From contig JAIBCN010000186.1 of the NCBI GenBank assembly GCA_019694155.1, positions 1 to 32,930 of the forward strand: a stretch of 32,930 nt of DNA. Reading direction: 5' to 3'. A program made the translations under genes and the position numbers. Within the stretch, counting starts at the first letter, position 1. Every line of letters begins with the position of its first letter. The stretch is from Vicinamibacteria bacterium (lineage in GTDB: Bacteria > Acidobacteriota > Vicinamibacteria > Fen-336 > JAGNNV01). Below are positions 26,282-32,930 of this stretch, piece by piece. Under the pieces are notes generated by a model. It had not been told where the DNA came from. It worked only from the letters and a program-made list of their open reading frames with translations, and ran no database searches.

Positions 26282-26998
26282 ATGGGTCTCAAAGGCATTC
26301 TGGAAAAGATGAAGCTCGTCGAATCCGACGAGCCCGCGCCCGAGCCCTCGGTCGCCGCCATTCGGGCCGTACCCTCGTCCACGGCGGTCCGAAAGGCCGG
26401 AGTCTCGCCAACTCCCCCGCCTCCGATGAAGGACATCATCCAGCGCGTCCCGCCCGCGCGGATCGACGAACAATCGCTGCCGGGAACCGAGGAAGTGCCC
26501 GACTTCCCCGCCATTTACAAGGCCTCCGGGATCAAGGACCCGGCCCACGGATTCACGGCTTACAAGGTCCTCGAGATCCTCTCCTCCCCCGACTTCGCCG
26601 CGCTCGACACCAAGGCCAAGGCGGGCGCCCTCTCGGCTTTCCTGCGCATGAATCCCTCGGGGCCGGTGCCGATCGAGGACGTGATCCAGGACGCGCTCGC
26701 GCGGGACAACGCTCTCGACGGCTTCGAGGCCTTCCTGCGCCAGAAGCTCGAGGCCCGAAACGCCGACCGCGAGAAGGAGAACGCCGCGCTCCAGGCCGCC
26801 ATCGACGAACTGGCCCGCAAGAACAAGGAGAAGATGCAGGCGAACCTCGAGGCCATGGGGAAGGAGCAGGAGCGCTTTGCGACCTGGCAGGCGCGCAAGC
26901 GCATCGAGGAGAACAAGCTCTTCGAGGCCGTGGGCCCGTTCGTCGAGAAGAACCCGGTTTCGGTGGGAAACGCGACCCACGAGACCAAGAACGCGTAG
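26282..26998 (+). CDS. Hypothetical coiled-coil protein, first gene of the PspA-AAA cluster
   Basis: 238 aa, not a family I recognise. Residues 1-75 start with MGLKGILEKMKLVESDEP and are then Pro/Ala-rich and probably disordered. About 80-145 look like a compact helical domain (FPAIYKASGI ... YKVLEILSSPDFAALDTKAKAGALSAFL). About 150-215 form a charged coiled coil (QKLEARNADREKENAALQAA ... KEQERFATWQARKR). There is no signal peptide or membrane helix, so it is cytoplasmic. The coiled coil resembles those of its downstream neighbours in composition, and it may act as an adaptor between PspA and the AAA protein. That role is inference from gene order only. Confidence 0.85.
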   Translation: MGLKGILEKMKLVESDEPAPEPSVAAIRAVPSSTAVRKAGVSPTPPPPMKDIIQRVPPARIDEQSLPGTEEVPDFPAIYKASGIKDPAHGFTAYKVLEILSSPDFAALDTKAKAGALSAFLRMNPSGPVPIEDVIQDALARDNALDGFEAFLRQKLEARNADREKENAALQAAIDELARKNKEKMQANLEAMGKEQERFATWQARKRIEENKLFEAVGPFVEKNPVSVGNATHETKNA

Positions 26999-27046
26999 GA
27001 CCGCCCTCAAGAGACGCTCTAAGCAGCGACACCAAGGAGACTCACC

Positions 27047-27802
27047 ATGTTCGGTCGGCTCGGCAGAATGATCAAGTCGTGGATCGGTTTCTTCATCTCG
27101 TTCGGCGAGGACCCGGAGGTCATGCTCCAGGAGTCCATCGAGGAGATGCGCAACACCCTTCCCAAGCTGAACCAGATCCTCGTCACCACCCGCGCCACCG
27201 TGATCCGGCTCGAACAGGAGAAGGATGAGCTCGAGCGGAAGGAGAAGCAGATCATCGCCTCCATCCAGGCCGCTCTCAAGGAAGGCAGCCCGGAGGCGCG
27301 GCGGATCGCGGAGGACGACGCGTCCACGTTGCAGCAGATTCGTGAACAACTGACCGCGACCCGGGAACAGCTGATGGCCGCGTCCAACGCGTTCGAGAAC
27401 GCGAATCTCACGGTGGACGACATCAAGGCCAAGCTCAAGGGCAAGATCGAGCAGGCGCGTCTCGCCATCCACGAATCGAAGAAGGCCGAGGTCATGCGCG
27501 GCGCGGCGAACGCTCTCGCCGAACTCGACACCTACGGCACCGCGGCAACCACCGAGAAGTACCTCGATGAGATCAAGCAGAAGGTCGCGGAGAGCAAGGC
27601 CTCGGTGGAGATCGCGACGGGCGGGCTCAATGTCGATCGGATCAAGATGGAGCGCAAGGCGCGGTCCATCCAGGCCCAGGGCATCCTCTCCGAGTTCGAA
27701 GTGGAGATGGGTCTCAAGAAGCCGGACGCCGTCGCGGTCGCCGCACCCTTCCCCGAAGCGGCTCCCGGCCAGCCGCAGAAAACACCGCAGGCAGGTTCGT
27801 AA
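27047..27802 (+). CDS. PspA/IM30 (Vipp1) family membrane-remodelling protein
   Basis: 251 aa; AAGGAGA six bases before the ATG. The N-terminal amphipathic helix (MFGRLGRMIKSWIGFFIS) and the following EDPEVMLQESIEEM are standard for PspA/IM30. The rest is one long coiled-coil hairpin (about 25-220). Members are bacterial relatives of ESCRT-III that bind stressed membranes and form rods or rings. From about residue 225 there is a Pro/Ala-rich tail (VAVAAPFPEAAPGQPQK) beyond the usual core, a possible partner-binding segment. No PspF, PspB or PspC is nearby; the AAA protein two genes on is of a different type from PspF. It sits 48 bp after the first gene and six bp before the next. Confidence 0.93.
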   Translation: MFGRLGRMIKSWIGFFISFGEDPEVMLQESIEEMRNTLPKLNQILVTTRATVIRLEQEKDELERKEKQIIASIQAALKEGSPEARRIAEDDASTLQQIREQLTATREQLMAASNAFENANLTVDDIKAKLKGKIEQARLAIHESKKAEVMRGAANALAELDTYGTAATTEKYLDEIKQKVAESKASVEIATGGLNVDRIKMERKARSIQAQGILSEFEVEMGLKKPDAVAVAAPFPEAAPGQPQKTPQAGS

Positions 27803-27808
27803 AGCTCC

Positions 27809-28744
27809 TTGCTCGAGAAGTACCCCGTACTCAAGCGAGCCATCGCGAACCAATACCAGGTGATCCTGGTGGCGGCCGCCTCCGCGCTCGCCGTCGCCAC
27901 CATTTCCCCTCTTCCCTTCCTCGTGCTGCTGGGGGGCGAGTTCGTGGTGATGCCGTTCATGTTCGAGCGGCTCAAGCGGCGTCTGGAGATCGAGAAGAAG
28001 TACGCGGCGCGGCAAAGCGAGAGCCTTTCCCAGAACGAACGGTACGACCAGCTCCATCCCGACCAGAAGCTCCGGTACGACGGCCTCAAGAAGCTGTGCC
28101 GCCAGATCCAGGGCAACTACCAGGGCCTCACCACCGCGAGCCAGAGCATCCTCGCGGAGTACAACGACAAGTTCGAAGCCATCCTCGCCACCTGCCTGCG
28201 ACGGCTGTGGCTGGTGCGGAAGTACGACTCGATGATCCGCGCCTTCGACTCCGACAAAGTCAAGTCCGAGGTCGAGAAGCTCAAGGCGGCCATCGAGGCG
28301 CCGGGCGTCGCGCCGCGGGTCGCCGAGGCCTGGAAGCAGAACCTCGAGATCAAGGAGAAGCTCCTCGCGGCGGTGGATCGCAACATCGCGAATCGCGAAG
28401 CGCTCCTCGCCGAGCTCGATTCCCTCGAGTCTCTCTTCCAGCTCCTGCTCCAGAAGTCGCTCGCCGCCACCGACGCCCAGGCCTTCTCCCAGGAGATGGA
28501 CGATCTGCTCTCGCAGGCCGATCAGGACGCCGCGAGCGTGCAGGAGATGGAGCAGCTCCTCGGCTCGATGCCCGAACTCGCCGGAGTGCCGTCGGTCTCG
28601 GACGAAGTCGGCAAGGCGCTGGTGGATACGCCGGACGAGCTTCAGCCGGTGATGGGCCAGAGAGTCAATCGAAACGCCCAGCCGAACCGGCCCCAGCCGA
28701 CGGATTCGTTCAGGCCCCCGAGACGAGGAGAGCGTTCCCGATGA
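27809..28744 (+). CDS. Membrane-anchored coiled-coil protein, partner of PspA
   Basis: 311 aa from a TTG start at 27809, six bases after the PspA stop; no clear Shine-Dalgarno, so translation probably depends on the upstream gene. Residues about 15-55 are hydrophobic, broken by a Pro (ISPLPF), suggesting two short membrane helices or a re-entrant hairpin. About 55-255 are largely helical and charged, with coiled-coil character and many Lys, Glu and Leu. The last 60 residues are Pro/Arg/Asn-rich and probably disordered. No enzyme motif is visible. Its stop overlaps the start of the AAA gene in ATGA, so the two are translationally coupled. It is likely a membrane platform for PspA or the AAA motor (inference). 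Confidence 0.85.
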   Translation: MLEKYPVLKRAIANQYQVILVAAASALAVATISPLPFLVLLGGEFVVMPFMFERLKRRLEIEKKYAARQSESLSQNERYDQLHPDQKLRYDGLKKLCRQIQGNYQGLTTASQSILAEYNDKFEAILATCLRRLWLVRKYDSMIRAFDSDKVKSEVEKLKAAIEAPGVAPRVAEAWKQNLEIKEKLLAAVDRNIANREALLAELDSLESLFQLLLQKSLAATDAQAFSQEMDDLLSQADQDAASVQEMEQLLGSMPELAGVPSVSDEVGKALVDTPDELQPVMGQRVNRNAQPNRPQPTDSFRPPRRGERSR

Positions 28745-30495
28745 GCAGCACGGTTCCCGCCAATTCCTTCATAGACACCCTGCCCGGCTGGGCGGCCGAG
28801 CTCGTGCGCGCGGTGCGCGCGAAACAGGCGAACACCTTCCTGATCCACGGCACCGTCGCCGACCTGGTGCCGGTGCGCTCGTCCTCGGGCCTCCGCTTCC
28901 TTTCCCTCGAGTCGTTCCTCCAGCAGGAGCTGTTCGCCGGCTGGCCCGCGCTCATCACCTACAACCGCGCCGAGGGTCTTGGTTTCTCTTCGCCGGAGGC
29001 GCGGGGCCACTTCCAGGAAAAGCTCAAGAGCTACGACGCGGTGCACGGCACCACCTACGCGCAGTCCCTCCCTCGCGACCCCGGGAACGCCTTCGCCCTG
29101 CTCGACTCGTACTTCCGCCAGTGCGCGATGGCGACCCCGCCACGGCCGGTGGTCATGATGCTCCCCTTCGCCGACACCGTGGTGCCCGCGGGCGACGCCT
29201 CCTACCGGACGCCCGAGGACCGGGCGGTTCTCGTCTACCTGCGCAAGTGGTCGCAGGACCCGACCCTGCTCGCGAAGAACATCGTGGTCGTGCTGGTCAC
29301 GGAGACCCTGGCCGAGATCGATCCCAAGCTCCTGCGCGCGAACGCCGCCCGCGAGGTGGAGATCGTGCGTCCCGACCAGCGCGGGCGCATCGAGTACCTC
29401 GAGGCGGTGCGGCCCGCGGAGTGGTACGCGAAGATGAGCGAGCTCGAGCCCGCGCGTCTCGCCGAACTCACCGCGGGCATGACCCGCGTCCAGCTCGGGC
29501 AGATCCTCGACGGGGCCGACGCGGGGGCCGCGAAGATCACCCGCGACGAGGTGCGGAGGATCAAGAAGGAAGTCATCGAGACCGAAGGGCTCGGGCTCCT
29601 CGAATACGTCGAGCCGAAATACGACCTCTCGATGGTGGCGGGCATGCCCGCGGTGAAAGAGCGTCTGCGCCGCGCCGCGCGCGCGATCTCGCGAGGCAAC
29701 CCCGCGGCGGTGCCCATGGGGTATCTCATCTGCGGCCCGGTGGGGAGCGCCAAGACCTTCCTGGTCGAGTGCTTCTCGAACGAGATCGGCTTTCCCTGCG
29801 TCAAGCTCAAGAACTTCCGGTCGATGTGGGTCGGCTCCACCGAGGCGAACCTCGAACGCATTCTCAAGATCCTGGCCTCGCTCACACCGGTGGGCGTCAT
29901 CATCGACGAGGCGGATGCCGCGCTCGGCAACCGCGACGCAAGCGGAGATTCCGGCACGCAGAACCGCGTGTTCGCGCAGATCGCCGCATTCATGGGCGAC
30001 ACCCGGAATCGCGGGAAGATCCTCTGGTTCCTCATCACCTGCCGCCCCGACCTGCTGCCCATCGACTTGAAGCGCCAGGGCCGCGCCGAGGAACACGTCC
30101 CCCTCTTCTATCCCGAATCGCCGACCGAGTACGACGAGATCTACCGCGTGATGCTGAAGAAGCTCGGGATCCGGACCTCGGTCGCGGACGTGTCCAAGGT
30201 GGCGAACGAGAAGGCCCTCATGGGCCTCTCGGGTTCGGACCTCGAGGCCGTCCTCGTGCGCGCGACCCTCGAGGCCGAGGCGGAAGGCGTGTCGGAGGTG
30301 TCGCACCTTCACCTCACCAAGGTGTTCGCCGACTTCATTCCTCCCAACAACTCGCGCGAGCGGGAGATGCAGATCCTCTGCGCCGTTCTCGAATCGACGA
30401 GCCGCGAGCTGCTGCCCCAGAAGTACCGCGACATGGACCGGGGCGAGATCCAGGGCCGCATCCAGGAGATCAAGATCGAGCTGCGCCTGGCCTGA
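28741..30495 (+). CDS. AAA ATPase with degenerate N-terminal AAA-like domain
   Basis: 584 aa; its ATG overlaps the previous stop. Residues about 20-225 resemble a AAA fold without a nucleotide site (TFLIHGTVADLV; VVMMLPFADTVVP in the Walker B place). A helical segment follows, then an active AAA domain from about 295: Walker A GPVGSAKT (332-339), Walker B VIIDEAD (386-392), a candidate pore loop FRSMWVGSTE, and the sensor-1/arginine region MGDTRNRGKILWFLITCRPD ... KRQGRAEEH. The layout recalls Ycf46-type two-domain AAA proteins. The last Walker Gly is Ala, as in MCM helicases (remembered), so ATP use is still likely. As the last gene of the PspA cluster, it may remodel or disassemble PspA polymers, in the way Vps4 acts on ESCRT-III; that is inference. 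Confidence 0.9.
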   Translation: MSSTVPANSFIDTLPGWAAELVRAVRAKQANTFLIHGTVADLVPVRSSSGLRFLSLESFLQQELFAGWPALITYNRAEGLGFSSPEARGHFQEKLKSYDAVHGTTYAQSLPRDPGNAFALLDSYFRQCAMATPPRPVVMMLPFADTVVPAGDASYRTPEDRAVLVYLRKWSQDPTLLAKNIVVVLVTETLAEIDPKLLRANAAREVEIVRPDQRGRIEYLEAVRPAEWYAKMSELEPARLAELTAGMTRVQLGQILDGADAGAAKITRDEVRRIKKEVIETEGLGLLEYVEPKYDLSMVAGMPAVKERLRRAARAISRGNPAAVPMGYLICGPVGSAKTFLVECFSNEIGFPCVKLKNFRSMWVGSTEANLERILKILASLTPVGVIIDEADAALGNRDASGDSGTQNRVFAQIAAFMGDTRNRGKILWFLITCRPDLLPIDLKRQGRAEEHVPLFYPESPTEYDEIYRVMLKKLGIRTSVADVSKVANEKALMGLSGSDLEAVLVRATLEAEAEGVSEVSHLHLTKVFADFIPPNNSREREMQILCAVLESTSRELLPQKYRDMDRGEIQGRIQEIKIELRLA

Positions 30496-30891
30496 CCGGC
30501 CCCTTTAGGGTCTCGCCGTTGAGCTTCCTCACTCTCGAGCCCGAAGCCTCGGGCGCCCTCGCCCCGGACGCCCAGGGGGAGATCGTCTGCCCCTCCTGTC
30601 CCTTGACCGCCCCTCCGGTTTTTCGTTCTCGCGAGCGAGAATCCGGGCCTCTCCCTTCTTTCGGCGGCACACCCCGGGGAAGCGGCTGCCGGTGTTCTGG
30701 GCGGTACGGGTCGATGGGAAATGCGGCCGGGACGACATGGCCCTGACGCCCGCCGGCGTCCTCGTGGTCTCCCGACGGGTCCTCGACGTTCTGCTCGGCT
30801 TTCGAATCGGGCGGTCCGTGATGGCCCAGTTCGTTCCGCCGTCCGGCGAGACGCCTTCCTCCAAGCAGCCGCGACTAAGATCCGGAGCACC
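30496..30891. other. 396-bp gap without a recognised gene
   Basis: Two small stem-loops are seen: GCCCGA-AGCC-TCGGGC (30539-30554), 44 bp past the AAA stop and perhaps its transcript end, though it lacks a T tract; and TTCTCG-CGAG-CGAGAA (30626-30641). Short open frames cross the region on both strands but show no family features. A TAAGAT at 30876-30881 is a possible -10 for the amidohydrolase. Confidence 0.4.
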
Positions 30892-32178
30892 GTGAGAGTC
30901 GCCCTGACCCTGTCCCTGCTCGCTCTTGGCGCGGTTCAACCGCCGCCCGTGGCCGCCCCGCGCGCCGCGATGGTGATCCGCGGCGTCTCCCTCATCGACG
31001 GCACGGGAACTCCGGCCCGACCGGGCATCAGCATCGTGGTGCGGGAGTCCAGGATCGCGGCCATCGTGGCCGCGGGCGCCGAGCCGCCCGCCGATCTCGT
31101 GGTGAACGGCGAAGGACTCTTCGCGATCCCCGGCCTCATCGACGCTCACGTTCACCTCTCCGGCATGCCCTGGGCCCAGCGCACCGAACAACTCGCGCGC
31201 GTCGTGCGAGGCGGCGTCACCACGGTGTTCGACATGGCGGGCGATGTCCGTGACACCAGCCACCTCTCCCGCGCCGCGCTCACGGGTGAGATCGACTCAC
31301 CCGCGATCGAGTACGCCTCGCTCATGGCCGGGCCCGCCTTCTTCACCGACCCGCGGGTCATCGCCTCGTCGCGGGGCTACCGGCCCGGAGAGGCTCCCTG
31401 GAACCGCGAGGTCACCGCCGACACCGATCTGGTGCGCGCGATCGCGGAGGCGAAGGGCGCGGGGGCCCACGCCATCAAGCTCTACGCCGCTCTCGACGCG
31501 GCGACGGTGGCGCGCGTGGGGACGGAGGCGGCCCGGCAAAACATCCGGCTCGTGGCGCACGCGACCACATTCCCCGCGAAGCCGAGTGATCTCATCGCGG
31601 CCGGCGTGAAGCTGCTGGCCCACACGCCTTACCTCGTCTGGGAGGGCAGCGCGCCGAGCGACGATTTCCCGAAACGGGCGCGGGGCGATTTCGCCGGCGT
31701 GCCCCCGGACGGCGAAGTGATGACGCGGCTGCTGCAATCGATGAAGGACAGGGGTGTCGCCCTCAATCCGACCCTGTGGATCTTCGCCGAGGGGCCCGCG
31801 AAGGACGACCTCGCCCCGGTGCGGACGCCGTGGATGAACGCGGTCACTCGGCGGGCGCAGGCCATGGGCGTGATCCTTTCGGCCGGCACCGACTCCATGA
31901 TCCAGGGCGGCGACGCCTGGCCGATGCTCCACCGGGAACTGGAAGCCGAGGTCGCCGCCGGCCTGACGCCCATGGAGGCGCTCGTTTCCGCGACTTCGGG
32001 GGCGGCCCGGGGCCTCGGCATCGACGGCTCGCGGGGCACGCTCGCGGCCGGCCAGGCCGCCGACATCGTGCTCACGGACGCCGATCCGGCGGCCGACATC
32101 AGGAACACGCGGCGCATCCGCGTGGTGATCAAGGACGGGCGGCTCGTCCATCAGGCCCAGATCGCGGGAGGACGCTGA
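30892..32178 (+). CDS. Exported amidohydrolase (imidazolonepropionase-like family)
   Basis: 428 aa from a GTG at 30892 with GGAG four bases upstream; this start gives a signal-peptide-like N-terminus (MRVALTLSLLALGAVQPPPVAA). Metal-dependent hydrolase of the amidohydrolase superfamily. The expected ligands are seen: DAHVHL (HxH), the Lys of HAIKLYAAL (carboxylated in the family), LVAHATT, LLAHTPY and the Asp of SAGTDS. The N-terminal strand domain (VIRGVSLIDGTG) and C-terminal strand (AADIVLTDADP ... VIKDGRLV) complete the split beta-sandwich. The substrate is not predictable; many exported members act on dipeptide- or amide-like compounds. The dipeptidase-like gene starts two bases after its stop, so the two probably work in the same peptide or amide breakdown. 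Confidence 0.92.
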   Translation: MRVALTLSLLALGAVQPPPVAAPRAAMVIRGVSLIDGTGTPARPGISIVVRESRIAAIVAAGAEPPADLVVNGEGLFAIPGLIDAHVHLSGMPWAQRTEQLARVVRGGVTTVFDMAGDVRDTSHLSRAALTGEIDSPAIEYASLMAGPAFFTDPRVIASSRGYRPGEAPWNREVTADTDLVRAIAEAKGAGAHAIKLYAALDAATVARVGTEAARQNIRLVAHATTFPAKPSDLIAAGVKLLAHTPYLVWEGSAPSDDFPKRARGDFAGVPPDGEVMTRLLQSMKDRGVALNPTLWIFAEGPAKDDLAPVRTPWMNAVTRRAQAMGVILSAGTDSMIQGGDAWPMLHRELEAEVAAGLTPMEALVSATSGAARGLGIDGSRGTLAAGQAADIVLTDADPAADIRNTRRIRVVIKDGRLVHQAQIAGGR

Positions 32179-32180
32179 CC

Positions 32181-32930
32181 ATGACCGTCACACGGAGGCA
32201 GGCCTTGCGCGCGATGTCTCGCGCCGGGGTCACGGCAGTCGCCGCACCCGCCCTTCTCGCCGCCCGCTATCGCGTCTTCGCGCAATCCCCCGCGGCGTAC
32301 TCCGCGAGGGCCATTTCGCTGATGCAGGAATCCACCGTCGTGGACCTGCTGAACCAGTTCCGCTTTCCGGACTACGCGGAGAAACCGCCCCGAAGCGAGC
32401 GATGGCTCAGGGAACCAGGGAGCTTCGGGAAAGACGACTGGGCGGTGTACCGCGGGTCTGGACTCCACGCGGCGGCCCTCGGACACGGGGCCGGAAGCTA
32501 CGAAGAGGCCATCCGGTTCTTCGCGGACTGGAACGGCTTTCTCGCCGCCTACCCGGACTGGTTCACGCGCATCGACGACGCGTCGGACTTCGCGCGAGCC
32601 CGATCGTCCGGGAAGTTCGGCATCCTTCTCTCCTTCCAGGATTCGACGCACTTCCGCAACCCCGACGATGTCGCCACGTTCTTCGGCCTCGGCCAGAGGC
32701 TCTCGCAGCTCACCTACAACTTCAACAACCGGATCGGCAGCGGCTTCCTGGAGCAGCGTGACGGCGGCCTCTCCGTCTTCGGCCTCTCCATCCTGGAACG
32801 CATGCAGACCGTGGGAATGGCCGTCGATGTCTCGCATTGCGGCGACCAGACGACGCTCGACGCCCTCGACGCCGCGAAGAAGCCGGTGGTCTTCACCCAC
32901 GCGACGGCGCGAGCGCTCGTCCCCGGCCAT
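32181..32930 (+). CDS. Tat-exported M19 (renal dipeptidase-like) protein, 3' end outside window
   Basis: First 250 residues, cut by the window edge. The N-terminus MTVTRRQALRAMSRAG is a twin-arginine signal followed by an Ala-rich stretch to about residue 35. The body matches membrane dipeptidase M19: GKFGILLSFQDSTHF, LSQLTYNFNNRIGSGF, GMAVDVSHCGDQTTL and PVVFTHATAR. Two zinc ligands (His of VSHCG and of FTHAT) are kept, but the N-terminal His-x-Asp is replaced (TVVDLLNQF) and the usual bridging Glu position reads SFQDS. From memory this combination marks a recognisable Tat-exported branch of M19, so it is a subfamily trait and not damage; the reaction may differ from dipeptide cleavage. It is coupled to the amidohydrolase with two bases between. 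Confidence 0.88.
   Translation, partial: MTVTRRQALRAMSRAGVTAVAAPALLAARYRVFAQSPAAYSARAISLMQESTVVDLLNQFRFPDYAEKPPRSERWLREPGSFGKDDWAVYRGSGLHAAALGHGAGSYEEAIRFFADWNGFLAAYPDWFTRIDDASDFARARSSGKFGILLSFQDSTHFRNPDDVATFFGLGQRLSQLTYNFNNRIGSGFLEQRDGGLSVFGLSILERMQTVGMAVDVSHCGDQTTLDALDAAKKPVVFTHATARALVPGH

Noticed and set aside
26120..28057. Long minus-strand open frame across the PspA region
   Set aside because: It spans three well-supported plus-strand genes and shows no recognisable domain.
30692..30895. Short 67-codon open frame before the amidohydrolase
   Set aside because: No ribosome site, no family features, and it overlaps the better supported GTG start at 30892.

Overview
The window is about 33 kb of GC-rich, densely coding bacterial DNA. 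A DUF5916 outer-membrane barrel protein, giant beta-strand-repeat secreted proteins, a substrate-binding/PAS sensor kinase, a Tat-exported M19 dipeptidase and an amidohydrolase together suggest a soil or sediment bacterium of the Acidobacteriota or a nearby lineage (inference; there is no rRNA or other marker to prove it). I saw no tRNA, rRNA, CRISPR array, prophage or intact insertion sequence.

Layout. (1) 1-3987: the 3' part of a sensor histidine kinase, a convergent SRPBCC/DUF4287-like protein, and a small Kazal-domain lipoprotein. (2) 4002-18541, all minus strand, read right to left: a SEC-C zinc-motif protein, a DUF5916 outer-membrane protein, a TPR protein with a degenerate peptidase-like domain, and two tandem giant secreted beta-helix proteins (1503 and 1551 aa). 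The two giants share a 1.92-kb stretch with no difference that I could see, although their C-terminal passenger domains have diverged widely. Between them lies a decayed second copy of the end of the TPR gene. (3) 18593-23854, plus strand: smpB, a terminator and REP-like palindrome, an ABC-F ATPase behind a strongly structured leader, and a membrane GGDEF-EAL protein. (4) 23851-25292, minus strand: a 55-aa membrane protein and an O-antigen-ligase-like protein. (5) 25338-30495, plus strand: an Fpg/Nei DNA glycosylase, then a compact four-gene cluster of a coiled-coil protein, PspA/IM30, a membrane-anchored coiled-coil protein and a two-domain AAA ATPase. (6) 30892 to the end: an amidohydrolase and a Tat-exported M19 dipeptidase-like protein, cut by the window edge.

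Two regions stand out. The PspA-AAA cluster pairs an ESCRT-III-superfamily protein with a membrane coiled-coil partner and a AAA motor, and looks like a self-contained membrane-remodelling or envelope-stress module. The tandem giant-protein locus shows what looks like recent gene conversion of the shared N-terminal two thirds, with the passenger ends left free to diverge. A third item is the roughly 70-nt three-way-junction RNA fold just upstream of the ABC-F gene.
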